From: Planctomycetota bacterium
GTDB taxonomy: Bacteria; Planctomycetota; SZUA-567; JAFGGJ01
Length of the DNA stretch: 64,000 bases
Direction of reading: 5' to 3'
Assembly: GCA_016930595.1 (NCBI GenBank)
Contig: JAFGGJ010000065.1
Span: 1-64,000, forward strand
Both the position numbers and the translations under genes were made by a program. Position 1 is the stretch's first letter. The number at the start of each line of letters is the position of its first letter. Of this stretch, positions 44,242 through 53,655 are shown one piece after another. The notes under the pieces are model-generated. The model ran no database searches, was not told where the DNA came from, and worked only from the letters and a program-made list of their open reading frames with translations.

Positions 44242-44602
44242 GGGGCTGCTCCTTCCCCAGCAGTGCCGCTGCTTCTGCGGCGTCCGCGCAGAAACGGAAG
44301 CGGTCGTCGAGCTTCGTGATGGAGAACATCTGGCGCATTTCGTTCTTCAATCCCGTTATCACCATTTTTCTACCGGCAGCGGCCAGTCGATTCAGGAGTT
44401 CCACGAGGGTGGCCATGCCGGAGGAATCCAGGTATTTCACTTCCGACATGTCCATAAGCACGCCCTTCACGTCGCCTCCGCACAGTCCGATAATGCGGCT
44501 GCGGAGGGCCGGGCTGGATTCGAGGTCCACCAGGCCCTTGACCTTTACAACCGCCAAGCCGTCCTTGAGCTCCACGCTGACATTCAACCGCCCGCGCTCC
44601 AT
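44231..44602 (-). CDS. STAS-domain protein, MlaB-like
   Basis: A 123-residue single STAS domain from ATG 44602. The phosphorylatable serine region is VKYLDSSGMATLVELLNRL (S60/S61), typical of anti-sigma-factor antagonists and of MlaB. Its position at the head of the mlaE-mlaF-mlaD operon, overlapping mlaE, argues for MlaB, the subunit binding MlaF, over a sigma regulator. Confidence 0.85.
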   Translation of the reverse strand: MERGRLNVSVELKDGLAVVKVKGLVDLESSPALRSRIIGLCGGDVKGVLMDMSEVKYLDSSGMATLVELLNRLAAAGRKMVITGLKNEMRQMFSITKLDDRFRFCADAAEAAALLGKEQPRGA

Positions 44603-44714
44603 TTTCCGGCAACATAACGCCCGCGCGCGCCACGAAACGCCCGCGTAACTGTGTTTATCGGACATTTGCACAGGTTTCTGTAAGGGCCTCACCGACCCAC
44701 GCTGCCTGCCGCAT

Positions 44715-44777
44715 GCATAAAAGACACCCTGTCCCCCACACAGACCATCATATGGTTACGGCGTGTGTCTTTTATGC
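44715..44777. repeat. Perfect 13-bp inverted repeat
   Basis: GCATAAAAGACAC at 44715-44727 and GTGTCTTTTATGC at 44765-44777 with a 37-base loop, in the divergent gap between the mlaB-like gene and a lipoprotein gene. It resembles the other AGACAC/GGGACA palindromes in this window and could be a member of the same REP-like family. Confidence 0.7.
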
Positions 44778-44869
44778 GGGCCACAGACGCTGGGGAGGGG
44801 GGGGGAGCTTGACTTGCGGAATGCAGCCGCTATCTTGCGCGCATGGCAGTCTTTATAAGGAGTCGTACG

Positions 44870-45433
44870 ATGAAATTCCCGCCTGTAGCCGTGATGATCG
44901 CCGTTTCAGTACTTGCGGGCTGCGCCCCGGAGGCGGTTTCTTCGGCCGCACCGGCGCAAAAGGCAACCGCCGCCGCCCAGAAGCCCGCCGGGCTCCAGGT
45001 ACTGCCCGAAGGTCTGTCGGAAAACAGCGTCGCCTTGGAACTTTCCACGGTCATATTGAGTCCGACGCCGGTAGACCGTCTGCCCGACATCAATTACATG
45101 AACAGCGCCGCCGATCTTCCATCCGCCGTCAACTGGCAGGTGAGGTATGAATTCGCCGACAGCAGATCCTCGATCAACGGCATCATAAATCGTGTTACGA
45201 TCAACGGGGCTCCGCGGTCGATGGCGATAGCGTCCGGCAAGGGCGTGATAACCGGCGAAGACGCGTCGTGGCACACCACGGTGCTGCTCTTCGCCAAGAT
45301 GCAGCAGCTGAAAGGCACCGGGACGCTGAGGTTTGCTCTGTTCCACCCGGAAGTGGTGGACGACAAGGGCAACTTTCTCGACGCCGGCCGCATTTCGAAC
45401 TGGCTGACCATGCCGGTTTCCTTCAACCGGTAA
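44870..45433 (+). CDS. Small lipoprotein of unknown function
   Basis: A 187-residue protein from ATG 44870 with AAGGAG upstream. The N terminus is a classic lipoprotein signal: MKFPPVAVMIAVSVLAGC with a VLAGC lipobox, followed by an alanine/proline/glutamine linker. The mature domain (about 45-187) appears beta-rich with no recognisable family. It probably sits in the outer or inner membrane, facing the periplasm. No operon partner is evident; it converges with the mannosidase gene. Confidence 0.8.
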   Translation: MKFPPVAVMIAVSVLAGCAPEAVSSAAPAQKATAAAQKPAGLQVLPEGLSENSVALELSTVILSPTPVDRLPDINYMNSAADLPSAVNWQVRYEFADSRSSINGIINRVTINGAPRSMAIASGKGVITGEDASWHTTVLLFAKMQQLKGTGTLRFALFHPEVVDDKGNFLDAGRISNWLTMPVSFNR

Positions 45434-45466
45434 GGCGGAGCAGGAATCGGTTTCCGGATCCCGCGT

Positions 45467-48400
45467 CTATGCGGGCGCCCGGCATTTCAGCCGCAGGGTC
45501 TTGACCTCAAACGGCCTGAAATCCAGCAGTGCCGCGCCTTCGTTCAGTTCATGGATCTGGCCGGTGGGGTTCTCGAGGAAGTTGACTTCTTCCGATTCGG
45601 CGATGCCGCTGAAAAGCCGCACCCGGGCCGAGCAGGGGCTGCCGGCGGTTTCCCACAGCCGGAGGATGAGGTGGTCGGAATTTTCGGCGCGGCGGAGAGC
45701 CGAGCAGACAATGGAGGGCGCACCTTCTATCACGAGGCCCGGAGCGCCGTCAGCCGGCGCCTTAGTGCGGACGGCGTACAAGGGCCGGTTGAAGGACATG
45801 CCCTCGCGCACCAGGTCCGCGTTGGGCTTGCCGGGCGCGTGCGGCGCAAAGGCGAACCGCACCGTGTGGCGGCCGTTGTCCGTTTCGGGATCGGGGCTGT
45901 AGCCGTTCCGCAGAAGGGTCAGCCTGAGACGGGGGCCCAGGGCATCGACGCCGTACTTGGAATCGTTGAAAACCGCAAAACCGAAATTGTCGCCCGTGAC
46001 AGCGGCGAACTTCTGGGTCGGCCGCTCCACGCCGTCAGCCGGATGCACCGTAACCGTGTAGGGCCCTTCGGTACGGAAGCGTGCGGCGGAAACCGCGGCG
46101 GCGAAGGAGACTTTCAGGTCCGGCACACCGACTTCCGGCGAGCCCTTCTCCCGCCAGTCGATATCCGCCTGGAAATCGATCCTGCGGAGGCAGTCGTAGA
46201 CCACTATGTCTTCGGTAATGGCGGAGCCGCGGAACTTGTGCTTCACGCGGAAGCGTGCGAACACCGGGCCTTTCTCGACGAGCCTGACGTCCGCGCCTTG
46301 CAAGAGGTTGCTTTCCTTCATGTGGTGGTTTATGTGCCAGGCGGCCATACCGTTGGGCGCTTCGTCTATTATCTGGAAAACGTTCAATGCGAGGTCGGTG
46401 CGCGTCACGCCGGAATGGCTGATGGGCTTGGGCAAACCGTAGGAAACCAAGTCGTCGGGGGCCGCGTCCGTGGCCGCCATGCCCGGCTCGCAGCAGATCT
46501 CTCTGTCGCGATAGGAACTGACCACGCCCGACGAGCGGTCGATCTGGACGGTTGCATGGCACGTTTCCACCATGTAGGTGTTGAACGAACCGTTCTCGCT
46601 CACGGCGGGGCCTGCACAGCGGGCGTCCGAAGGAAGGCTACTGAGCGCCGTGTATCCCCTGCTCGAAAACGCGGGCACGTTCTCGGCTATGAAGACGTAG
46701 TCCCTGCCGCTCTTTTGAACCGGCACCAGGCCGCCGCCGTCGTCTTTCAGCGCCTTCGTCCCGGCCGGCAACTGCACGCGAACCGGCTCACTGCGCGTGA
46801 ATCCCAAGGTATTCCAGACGACGACATCCGCCCCTTGGGAGACTGGGGGCGAAAGGTTCTTGAGTGCCTCGGAGACGATCTTGCGCCCCGCAGCAAGGGC
46901 CTTCGCGCCGCGCCTGTCCGCATCGATGTAAGTATCGTGAACGGCGGCCCCGTCGAAGATATCGTGGAAATGGTTGAAGAGCATGGTGGTCCAGGCGGAC
47001 CCGAGAGCCTCGACACGGTCCAGGCCGGCCAACACGGCGAGCGTCTCCGCCGCCAGGAGAGCCGTTTCGCACGCGCGGTTCGAACGCTTGACCGACGCGT
47101 GGGTCGTGAAGCAGCCTTCGAACAGGTTGTAGGTTTCGCCGCGGTTGGACGGGAGGGGGGTCTTTTCTTCCTGGACGGCTTTCAGCAGCCTGCCGATCGT
47201 GCTGAAGCGGAAGGCCGGCATGACGGGCTTGTCTCTGCAGCTGTCGAGGATCCCGATCTGGAAGCGGCTCATGCCGCCGCCATGGTCACCCACGCCCCAC
47301 ACATGGAGGATGTTGGAGAAGCCCGCCTGGAGCCCCGAGAGCAGGTTATCGAGTATGGTGCCTTCCGGCTGCAGGGATGCGTTGTAGACCGTGGAAAAGG
47401 CCGTGATGGCGGTGCCGTCTATGCCTTCCCATCGACGCACGGGCCAGTTGCGGTAGCGGCCCGGGTTGCAGCGCATGTGAAAATAGGCGTCGAACTCGCC
47501 CAGCCTTGCGAGCTGCGGCATGTTACCCGGGTGGCCGAAGGTATCCGGTTCCCACAGGACGCGAGCCTTGGAATCCAGGTGTTGCCGGGTGTAGGCCGCC
47601 GCGTAGAGCATGTGGCGAGCGATCGATTCGCCGTCGGCCATGTTCAGATCGCCCTCGACCCATGTACCGGCGGCGTTTTCCCAGCGGCCTTCGGCCACGC
47701 GCCCGCGCACCCTGGCGAAGACGGCCGGATCCATCGTCCGCGCGACCTCATAGGTCGGGACCTGGCTGTGAGTGAAAGTCAGTTCGGGGAAATCATCCAT
47801 CAGGTCTGCGACGGACCTGAAGTCCCTGCGGATGCAGTGCACCGTGTCGGGCCAGGTCCACATCCAGTCCATATCTATGTGCGAATGACCCACGATGTGA
47901 ACCGTGGCGCGGCGTGCGCTGTCGCTGAAGGGAACCAGTGTTTCTTCCATCCGTCGGACGGACGCGAGGAATTTCGGCCAGCGGCCGGCACGGAGGGCAC
48001 CTGCGTCGAGCAGGTTTTCGGCCTTTGCGAGCAGTTCCTTACGCTCGTGGGAGTCCGCCAGCACGCGGGCGTACTTCAACTGGGCGTAGGCGGCCCCTGT
48101 CTGCACCGCCGTATCGACCGCCGCCCGGAACTTGATGCCCACGTTCACCGCGACCGTGTCGTTCGGCAGTTCCGTCGGCTGGACGCGCAACACCAGCCGG
48201 TGTTTCTTCCCCGGCTTAATTTCCAGCGGGAACGGGTCCACAATCGGGCCGGTCGCCATCCACGCGTGTTCTTCCCGGAACAGCTCCTTTCCGTCCAGCC
48301 ACAGGGTGAAGGGCATCCATCCGTGCACGAAGATGAGGGCCTGCGAACCTTTCAGTCCCACGCCGCAGAAATTCTTGGGGAACGAGAAATCCGCGTAGAA

Positions 48401-48586
48401 CCAGTTCGCCTTATTCTTTTTCCAGGGGCCCGCCATTCCCGGCTTGAACACCGGCCAGGACTTCAGGGGCTTTGCTTCAAGCGGCTTGCGGGGCGCTTTG
48501 GGAGGATAGCGCCATTCGAGCGGCAGCGAGCCGTGCAGTTCACGGGTTTTCTGTGCAAGCAGCGCAAGAAGCTTGTCGGATTCCAT
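45467..48586 (-). CDS. GH38 alpha-mannosidase
   Basis: A 1039-residue glycosidase from ATG 48586 (AAGGGG eight bases upstream; longer in-frame starts lack a site). It has an N-terminal beta domain with a jelly-roll look (ALIFVHGWMPFTLWLDGKEL), then the GH38 catalytic domain. The zinc motif is GHSHIDMDWMW (H236, D238) and the nucleophile aspartate is D348 in LWEPDTFGHPGNMPQL. The three-helix and large C-terminal beta domains follow. It hydrolyses alpha-mannosides, probably in the cytoplasm since no signal peptide is present. The promoter TTGGAG-N16-TATAAT lies upstream. Confidence 0.93.
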   Translation of the reverse strand: MESDKLLALLAQKTRELHGSLPLEWRYPPKAPRKPLEAKPLKSWPVFKPGMAGPWKKNKANWFYADFSFPKNFCGVGLKGSQALIFVHGWMPFTLWLDGKELFREEHAWMATGPIVDPFPLEIKPGKKHRLVLRVQPTELPNDTVAVNVGIKFRAAVDTAVQTGAAYAQLKYARVLADSHERKELLAKAENLLDAGALRAGRWPKFLASVRRMEETLVPFSDSARRATVHIVGHSHIDMDWMWTWPDTVHCIRRDFRSVADLMDDFPELTFTHSQVPTYEVARTMDPAVFARVRGRVAEGRWENAAGTWVEGDLNMADGESIARHMLYAAAYTRQHLDSKARVLWEPDTFGHPGNMPQLARLGEFDAYFHMRCNPGRYRNWPVRRWEGIDGTAITAFSTVYNASLQPEGTILDNLLSGLQAGFSNILHVWGVGDHGGGMSRFQIGILDSCRDKPVMPAFRFSTIGRLLKAVQEEKTPLPSNRGETYNLFEGCFTTHASVKRSNRACETALLAAETLAVLAGLDRVEALGSAWTTMLFNHFHDIFDGAAVHDTYIDADRRGAKALAAGRKIVSEALKNLSPPVSQGADVVVWNTLGFTRSEPVRVQLPAGTKALKDDGGGLVPVQKSGRDYVFIAENVPAFSSRGYTALSSLPSDARCAGPAVSENGSFNTYMVETCHATVQIDRSSGVVSSYRDREICCEPGMAATDAAPDDLVSYGLPKPISHSGVTRTDLALNVFQIIDEAPNGMAAWHINHHMKESNLLQGADVRLVEKGPVFARFRVKHKFRGSAITEDIVVYDCLRRIDFQADIDWREKGSPEVGVPDLKVSFAAAVSAARFRTEGPYTVTVHPADGVERPTQKFAAVTGDNFGFAVFNDSKYGVDALGPRLRLTLLRNGYSPDPETDNGRHTVRFAFAPHAPGKPNADLVREGMSFNRPLYAVRTKAPADGAPGLVIEGAPSIVCSALRRAENSDHLILRLWETAGSPCSARVRLFSGIAESEEVNFLENPTGQIHELNEGAALLDFRPFEVKTLRLKCRAPA

Positions 48587-48625
48587 CGCGTAACCCCTTT
48601 CCATGCCGAGCCGGGCGTGGCCGGG

Positions 48626-48653
48626 ATTATAGCAGGACGCAGTACGACTCCAA
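48626..48653 (-). promoter_or_regulatory. Promoter of the GH38 gene
   Basis: Minus-strand TTGGAG (48653-48648) and perfect TATAAT (48631-48626), spacing 16, about 40 bases before the start codon at 48586. Confidence 0.65.
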
Positions 48654-48852
48654 GGCAGATGGGCGAAAAAGTATTTCCCCCGCCCTCCCTCCTGCCGGCG
48701 GCCTGCATGTGAAAAGACACTGTACCCATGCAACAGTCACCATGCGAGGGATCCTGCAAGCAAGCGCTCTCTTCGGACAGGCTCCTGTGAACACGGCCTT
48801 GTCCATAAGTTGTGCTGCCTTGCCCAAAGCAGGGGCGGCACAGCCCAATGTG

Positions 48853-48882
48853 GTGGGTGGGTGGGTGGGTGGGTGGGTGGGT
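48853..48882 (+). repeat. GGGT tandem repeat, potential G-quadruplex
   Basis: About seven consecutive GGGT units on the plus strand reach the stop codon of the minus-strand secreted-protein gene (stop 48884-48882). The plus strand is the template for that transcript, so a G-quadruplex could impede RNA polymerase just after the gene. It may equally be a slippage-prone simple repeat. Confidence 0.85.
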
Positions 48883-51800
48883 CAGAGGATGTTGAACACC
48901 AGGTTCACCTGCCTGACATTGCCGCTGGCGTCTTCCGCCGTGATGGTGATCGGGAAAGGATCGCCGGCGACGGCCATGTCCGTGGCGGACCAGTCGTTGC
49001 CCGTGACCGGGCAGGACACACCGTTCACCATGACTTCGCCCGGAACGGAGGAATTGTCGTCCACGGTGCCGACAATGGAAACGGCCGTCACGGCGATTCC
49101 CGGAGGAAGGGTGTCTGGCCCGGAAGCGGTTATTTCAAAGGAGTAAGCCGACACCGCGTCAGGGGTCACATCGCCGCTCTTGACAATTCTTATCCAGATC
49201 GAGGAAGAGACGACGGGGGAATTCCAAGAATAGGCCCCGTCGTTGGCCTGGCCGGCGGCGATACCGGTCCAAGGACCACCGGCCCCTGCAGTCGAATACT
49301 GGATATCGACGAGGTCCACGGGCCCGGAACCACCCCAGAGCACCTGCAGGGGTGAGGCGTCCGTGTACGTCTCACCGGGCGATGCGCCGGGGCGGACGTT
49401 GCCGAGAGATTCGGGCGTGGTCGCCGCCGGGTCGATATAGAAGAGTTCCAGGTACGCCTCGCCGGGGTCCCAGTCCCACTGGAAACTGTCCTTTTCGCCG
49501 GCGAAGAAAGCACCGGTGTCCAGGGTGCCCGGTACGGCGTTATCGTCCACGCAGAGGAGGAAGCCGTTCTGGGGTTCGGGGGAGCCGGCGTAGGCGCCGC
49601 GGCCGAGCCATGCTTCGACGCCGTCCGTCACGTCATACATTACGGAGCCGGTGGTGTTCATGAACTGCGTGTCGAGCGGGACGATTGGGCTGGTGTCCGA
49701 GCCGTCCTGGTCAACACCGGTCATGGAAGAGATGTCGGCCCAAGCGGACGAAGAGGAAAGCGTGTCGGCGGGGTCCATCCTGTGAACAGTGCTCGAGCCG
49801 GTGTTGTTGACGCGCACGACGTTGAAGTGGAGACGCGCTTCGGTAAGTGTGTAGGAGGCACCGAGAGAGACGGGATCGAAGTTTATGTAGGCGCGGCTGT
49901 GTTCGCCGGTGCCGTAGGCGCCGCCGTAGGTGCCGGAGCAGCGCATGCGGCCGCTGCCGGTAACGGAGTCATTCCAGATGTTGAGGCTGGTGTTGATTTC
50001 GGCTTCTTCGGTGACCGGGTAGACGAGGGACTGTTCGGCGGCGACGTCGGGAGTGACGGCGACCCACGCGGTGCGGACTTCGGACCTGCCGGTGGAATCG
50101 GTGACTCTCAGGCCGACGATATGGGTGCCGACGGAATCGAAGAGGTGGCTGACGGTAACGCCGGCGGCGTCGGCGCTGAAAGTGATGTTGTCGTAGTCGA
50201 AATCCCATTCGCAGCCGGTGATCGCGCCGCCGGTGGAAGTGGTACCCGTGGCGTCGCAGACGGCGACGACCCTGGCTGGGCCCGTGTCAGGAGCGATGTT
50301 CAACTGCACGTCGATGAGGCTCTGGCCCTGTGGTTTCACGGCGATGACGCGCTGGGCGCCGTTATCGATGAAGTTGTACCTGCCGCAGGAAGTAGCTTCG
50401 GTGACGAGAACGTAGAGAACGCCGTTAACGGCCATGATATCGTTGACTCTCGCACCGCCGTTGGAGGCGGCCGGTATGCCGAGATCGTAGGAGAAAGGAA
50501 CAGGCTGGTTGGGGTGGCTCTGTGGGACGGGAGCGGTGATGTCGAGCGAGAGAACTTTGAGCAGTGCGTTGCCTCCGGAGGAAGTGTCCACCCATGCGAT
50601 GACGGCGTATTTGCCCGCAAGGACCATGCGGGAGCATTCGAAGTAGAGCACGACGGGGTTGGGTGGCAGGTCGGGATAATTGCCGGAAGCGGAGGGGTTG
50701 TTGAGTTCGTAGGTCCACTTGACGGAGCCGGCGTCGGCGTCGAAGACGACAAGCGAGGCGGAGCCATTGGGAAGGGCCGGGGAGGCTTCCGTGCCGGAGA
50801 AGGCGTTGGCGGCGTAATAGACGATGTATTCTTCGCCTGGGCCGAGGTTCTGGTAGGCGATGTTGGGCCAGAGTTCCTGTGGCTGGAGGCCCGCGCCGAC
50901 GCCGAGGTCGTAGGACTGGTTGACGGAGGTGGTGGCGCGCACGAGCTGGACGGTGCTGCTTACGCTGGGCTTCCACGCGACCCAGACGCCGTCGCCCTGG
51001 ACGAGCCAGGCCTTGTTACGGTAATTGTTGTCGCTTTCGTTCCAGGCGCTGCCATCGGCGGGAGGGGATTCGTACTGGTAATGGAAGAGGGCGGTGGAAT
51101 TGGGATGTGCGGTCTCGGCCGCGGCGGGGCCGGAGTAACCATCGTTGGCGAAATTGTCGGAGGGGATCATCTGGAGGCAGGCGACCTGCATGCCGAGAGT
51201 GCTGTTGCAGAGGTCCGCGGCGGAAGCGCCGGCTTCGTAGGGGCCCAGGTAATAGATCCTGTCGCCGTCGACGAGTTGGCCGTTCCACATCTTGAAGATG
51301 GGGAACCCGGCGTCGGAATAGGTGTACTGGTCCCAGTCTTCCTTGGCGCACATGCCGCTGTACTTGTGGGCGATGTCGTCGGCCTGGGCATCGCCGTGGC
51401 CGGCGCCCTTGTTGATGACCATATAGGGTGAGCCTGGCTGCATGTCGAAGAAGCCGCAGCGATTGGGGTAGGTATTCTGGGAATCCCATTCGTTAACGGG
51501 GAGAGGGGGGCTGGCGTCATGGATACTGGTTTCTTCGGAGCGGGTGTGGTTCCGGGAGCTCCTGAGGCCCGGGTATTCGTTCTGCAGGTCGAGGTAGGCG
51601 CCGATGCCTGCCTGGAAGGCACCGGAAAAAGATGCGGCGTTGGCGAGCGGGAGTAAGGCGGAGTGGCCGGGCATGTCGCCGCCGATGGAGAGGAAGACAA
51701 TGCCGGTGTCCGGGTCCCAGGAGAGGATCTGTTCGCCGAGGCCGGTTTCGATAGCGTCCCACATGTTCTTGTAGCCGCCGTTGTACTGACTGGTGGTTAC

Positions 51801-52154
51801 GCAGTTGATCACCGAACCGTCGGCGGCGTCGAGGATGGTGAGCGGGGCGAGTTCGGCGGGGTAGTCGGGATACGCGGGGTCGGCGTTGAGCGCAACGGCG
51901 ACCATGCCGTTGAAGAAGGCGAGGTTGCGGGAATGCATGTACCCGGTGATGCCCCACGTGGTGGAATCGGGAATGTAGCTGAGGTTGGAATATCGCTTGT
52001 CCCAGGCTACAACAAGCGTGCCTTCAATGGGCACCGGAGAGGACGACTGGTGCCTGAGGCCTTCGTAGCCGGGCCAGTTCTCAGCACGGGCTTCCGGAGC
52101 GCAGAGGACGAAGGAGAGGGTGACGGCGGATAGCAGGGCGGCATGGAATTTCAT
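48882..52154 (-). CDS. Large secreted multidomain protein (PKD and DNRLRE-like modules)
   Basis: A 1090-residue protein with signal peptide MKFHAALLSAVTLSFVLCAPEARA. The first 650 residues look like a beta-propeller-type ectodomain. A PKD domain follows at about 665-735 (CEWDFDYDN, HLFDSVGTHIVGLRVTDSTG), then a DNRLRE/disaggregatase-like beta-sandwich (SRAYINFDPVSLG..YTLTEARLHF) and a final Ig-like region. Such modules occur in surface or extracellular proteins that bind carbohydrates. No catalytic motif was recognised. Codon strand is C-rich, following the local skew. Confidence 0.8.
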   Translation of the reverse strand: MKFHAALLSAVTLSFVLCAPEARAENWPGYEGLRHQSSSPVPIEGTLVVAWDKRYSNLSYIPDSTTWGITGYMHSRNLAFFNGMVAVALNADPAYPDYPAELAPLTILDAADGSVINCVTTSQYNGGYKNMWDAIETGLGEQILSWDPDTGIVFLSIGGDMPGHSALLPLANAASFSGAFQAGIGAYLDLQNEYPGLRSSRNHTRSEETSIHDASPPLPVNEWDSQNTYPNRCGFFDMQPGSPYMVINKGAGHGDAQADDIAHKYSGMCAKEDWDQYTYSDAGFPIFKMWNGQLVDGDRIYYLGPYEAGASAADLCNSTLGMQVACLQMIPSDNFANDGYSGPAAAETAHPNSTALFHYQYESPPADGSAWNESDNNYRNKAWLVQGDGVWVAWKPSVSSTVQLVRATTSVNQSYDLGVGAGLQPQELWPNIAYQNLGPGEEYIVYYAANAFSGTEASPALPNGSASLVVFDADAGSVKWTYELNNPSASGNYPDLPPNPVVLYFECSRMVLAGKYAVIAWVDTSSGGNALLKVLSLDITAPVPQSHPNQPVPFSYDLGIPAASNGGARVNDIMAVNGVLYVLVTEATSCGRYNFIDNGAQRVIAVKPQGQSLIDVQLNIAPDTGPARVVAVCDATGTTSTGGAITGCEWDFDYDNITFSADAAGVTVSHLFDSVGTHIVGLRVTDSTGRSEVRTAWVAVTPDVAAEQSLVYPVTEEAEINTSLNIWNDSVTGSGRMRCSGTYGGAYGTGEHSRAYINFDPVSLGASYTLTEARLHFNVVRVNNTGSSTVHRMDPADTLSSSSAWADISSMTGVDQDGSDTSPIVPLDTQFMNTTGSVMYDVTDGVEAWLGRGAYAGSPEPQNGFLLCVDDNAVPGTLDTGAFFAGEKDSFQWDWDPGEAYLELFYIDPAATTPESLGNVRPGASPGETYTDASPLQVLWGGSGPVDLVDIQYSTAGAGGPWTGIAAGQANDGAYSWNSPVVSSSIWIRIVKSGDVTPDAVSAYSFEITASGPDTLPPGIAVTAVSIVGTVDDNSSVPGEVMVNGVSCPVTGNDWSATDMAVAGDPFPITITAEDASGNVRQVNLVFNIL

Positions 52155-52354
52155 ATCATAAACCTCCAGTCACACGAACGGGGCCATATAAGGAATTCTT
52201 CCATCAGAGACGCCGGAAGGCCACAGGGCGGCGCGTGGGAACGGGGATTTTTCTGCACATGTGCGGCAAAAAGGGGGGTTTTATGTAAAAATATGCCGTT
52301 CAGGCAAGGGGATGGGATTCTGCGGCGAGGGCGAAAACACATTCGGGAGCCGAG

Positions 52355-53386
52355 TCAGGGCTTGTACTCGTAGAGGGAAGAGCTGTCACAGAGGACCTTT
52401 CTGGGAGGTGCCTGGGGATCGCGGCAGCGGTCAAGGAGAAGCTGCATGGCCCTGGAGCCGAGTTGGGCGGAGGGGACGGCGACGCCGCTCATGCGATAGT
52501 TCCTGAGGGTTGCCCGGACGCCGATGGACATGATGGGGGGAAGCGGAACGCCGAGACGTGAGAAGAGTTCTTCGAGGAGAGGCTTGAGGCCGATGTAGTG
52601 GACGAAGACGGCGTCGAAGCGGATACCCGATTCGATGAAGCCGGCGAGCGGCTTGATGTCGTCGCCGGAAAAGGCGGGAAACCAGGTGACCCTCTCGTGC
52701 GGAACGGCGAGTTCGTCCATGATCTGCCTGATGCCGAGGTCCCTGTCGAACTCCGGCGGGGCGAAGGTGCGCCGTGAACAGATGAGGACGCGGCGGAAGG
52801 ACTGCTGTGTGAAAAGCCGTCGGCCCATGCGTCTGCCGAGTGCCACGTTATCGAATTCGACGGAGTCGATGCCTGGCAGGGAGTAATCCACGGTGCAGAC
52901 GGGGATGTTGAACCTGCGGAGGAAGCGGACGGCTTCGGTCTCGCGTTCGGTGCCGACGACGAAAGAGACGATGGCGCCGAGAACGCCACCCGACTTGACG
53001 AGAGGGATAACGTCGTCGAAATCCCTGACGAAGACAGTGCGGAGATTGAGAGGCATGGCGTTGGCGGCCTTGCGTACGGCAGCGGTCAGATCGACCATGA
53101 AGGGGGAATCCCACGCGCCATGAGAGGCCACGTAGAGTACGCAGGAACCGGCTTCGAACGGCGCCGGGCGCTGTGAGCTGATGCGCAGGCGGCGGCCTCT
53201 GCCGGCGAGCAGGATACCTTCGCTCCTGAGGAGGCGGACCGCCCTGGCAACGGTCTTGTGGTTAACGCCGAGGTCGCGGGCGATATCCGCGATGGTCCTG
53301 CCTACAGGGGCACCGGGGGGCATGGTGAGGAACTGGCTGCGGAGTGTCTGGTAGACGCGCTGCCACTTGCTGCTTCCGGGGGCCAT
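52355..53386 (-). CDS. GntR-type HTH regulator with LacI-like sensor domain
   Basis: A 343-residue regulator. Residues about 5-70 are a GntR winged helix (GRTIADIARDLGVNHKTVARAVRLLRSEGILLAGRGRRLRI). Residues about 80-343 form a periplasmic-binding-protein-like sensor with repeated alpha/beta units (IPVCTVDYSLPGIDSVEFDN). This combination is frequent in Lentisphaerota-like sugar regulators. It is flanked by the secreted-protein and porin genes, either of which could be its target; no operator was identified. Confidence 0.88.
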   Translation of the reverse strand: MAPGSSKWQRVYQTLRSQFLTMPPGAPVGRTIADIARDLGVNHKTVARAVRLLRSEGILLAGRGRRLRISSQRPAPFEAGSCVLYVASHGAWDSPFMVDLTAAVRKAANAMPLNLRTVFVRDFDDVIPLVKSGGVLGAIVSFVVGTERETEAVRFLRRFNIPVCTVDYSLPGIDSVEFDNVALGRRMGRRLFTQQSFRRVLICSRRTFAPPEFDRDLGIRQIMDELAVPHERVTWFPAFSGDDIKPLAGFIESGIRFDAVFVHYIGLKPLLEELFSRLGVPLPPIMSIGVRATLRNYRMSGVAVPSAQLGSRAMQLLLDRCRDPQAPPRKVLCDSSSLYEYKP

Positions 53387-53500
53387 CGCGGGTCTCCTGA
53401 AGGCGAAAAGAGCTTCCGTCGCCCCGAAGAAGGGCGTGGGGCTTCTTCCAGTGATAATACAGGTTCATGGGCGGGCGGGTAACGCCGCGACGTTTGCGTA

Positions 53501-53528
53501 TTGCCCGGTGGCCCGGTACCGGTAAGAT
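53501..53528 (+). promoter_or_regulatory. Candidate promoter of the porin gene
   Basis: TTGCCC (53501-53506) and TAAGAT (53523-53528), spacing 16, about 128 bases before ATG 53656, leaving a substantial untranslated leader in which no riboswitch was recognised. Confidence 0.4.
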
Positions 53529-53655
53529 GGCGCATATTGTCGTGAACGGAAAAACGCGGCCTGCGTTTAAAGCACCTGTGGAAAAGATGGAGCGTTTTCA
53601 TCAAGGCGTTTCAATATTGGTTGAAGAACTGTTGAAACATGAAAGGGGAACAAAC

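Noticed and set aside
45551-48712. 1053-codon plus-strand frame opposite the mannosidase
   Set aside because: Shadow of the GH38 gene; composition is arginine/glycine/histidine-rich and no domain is visible.
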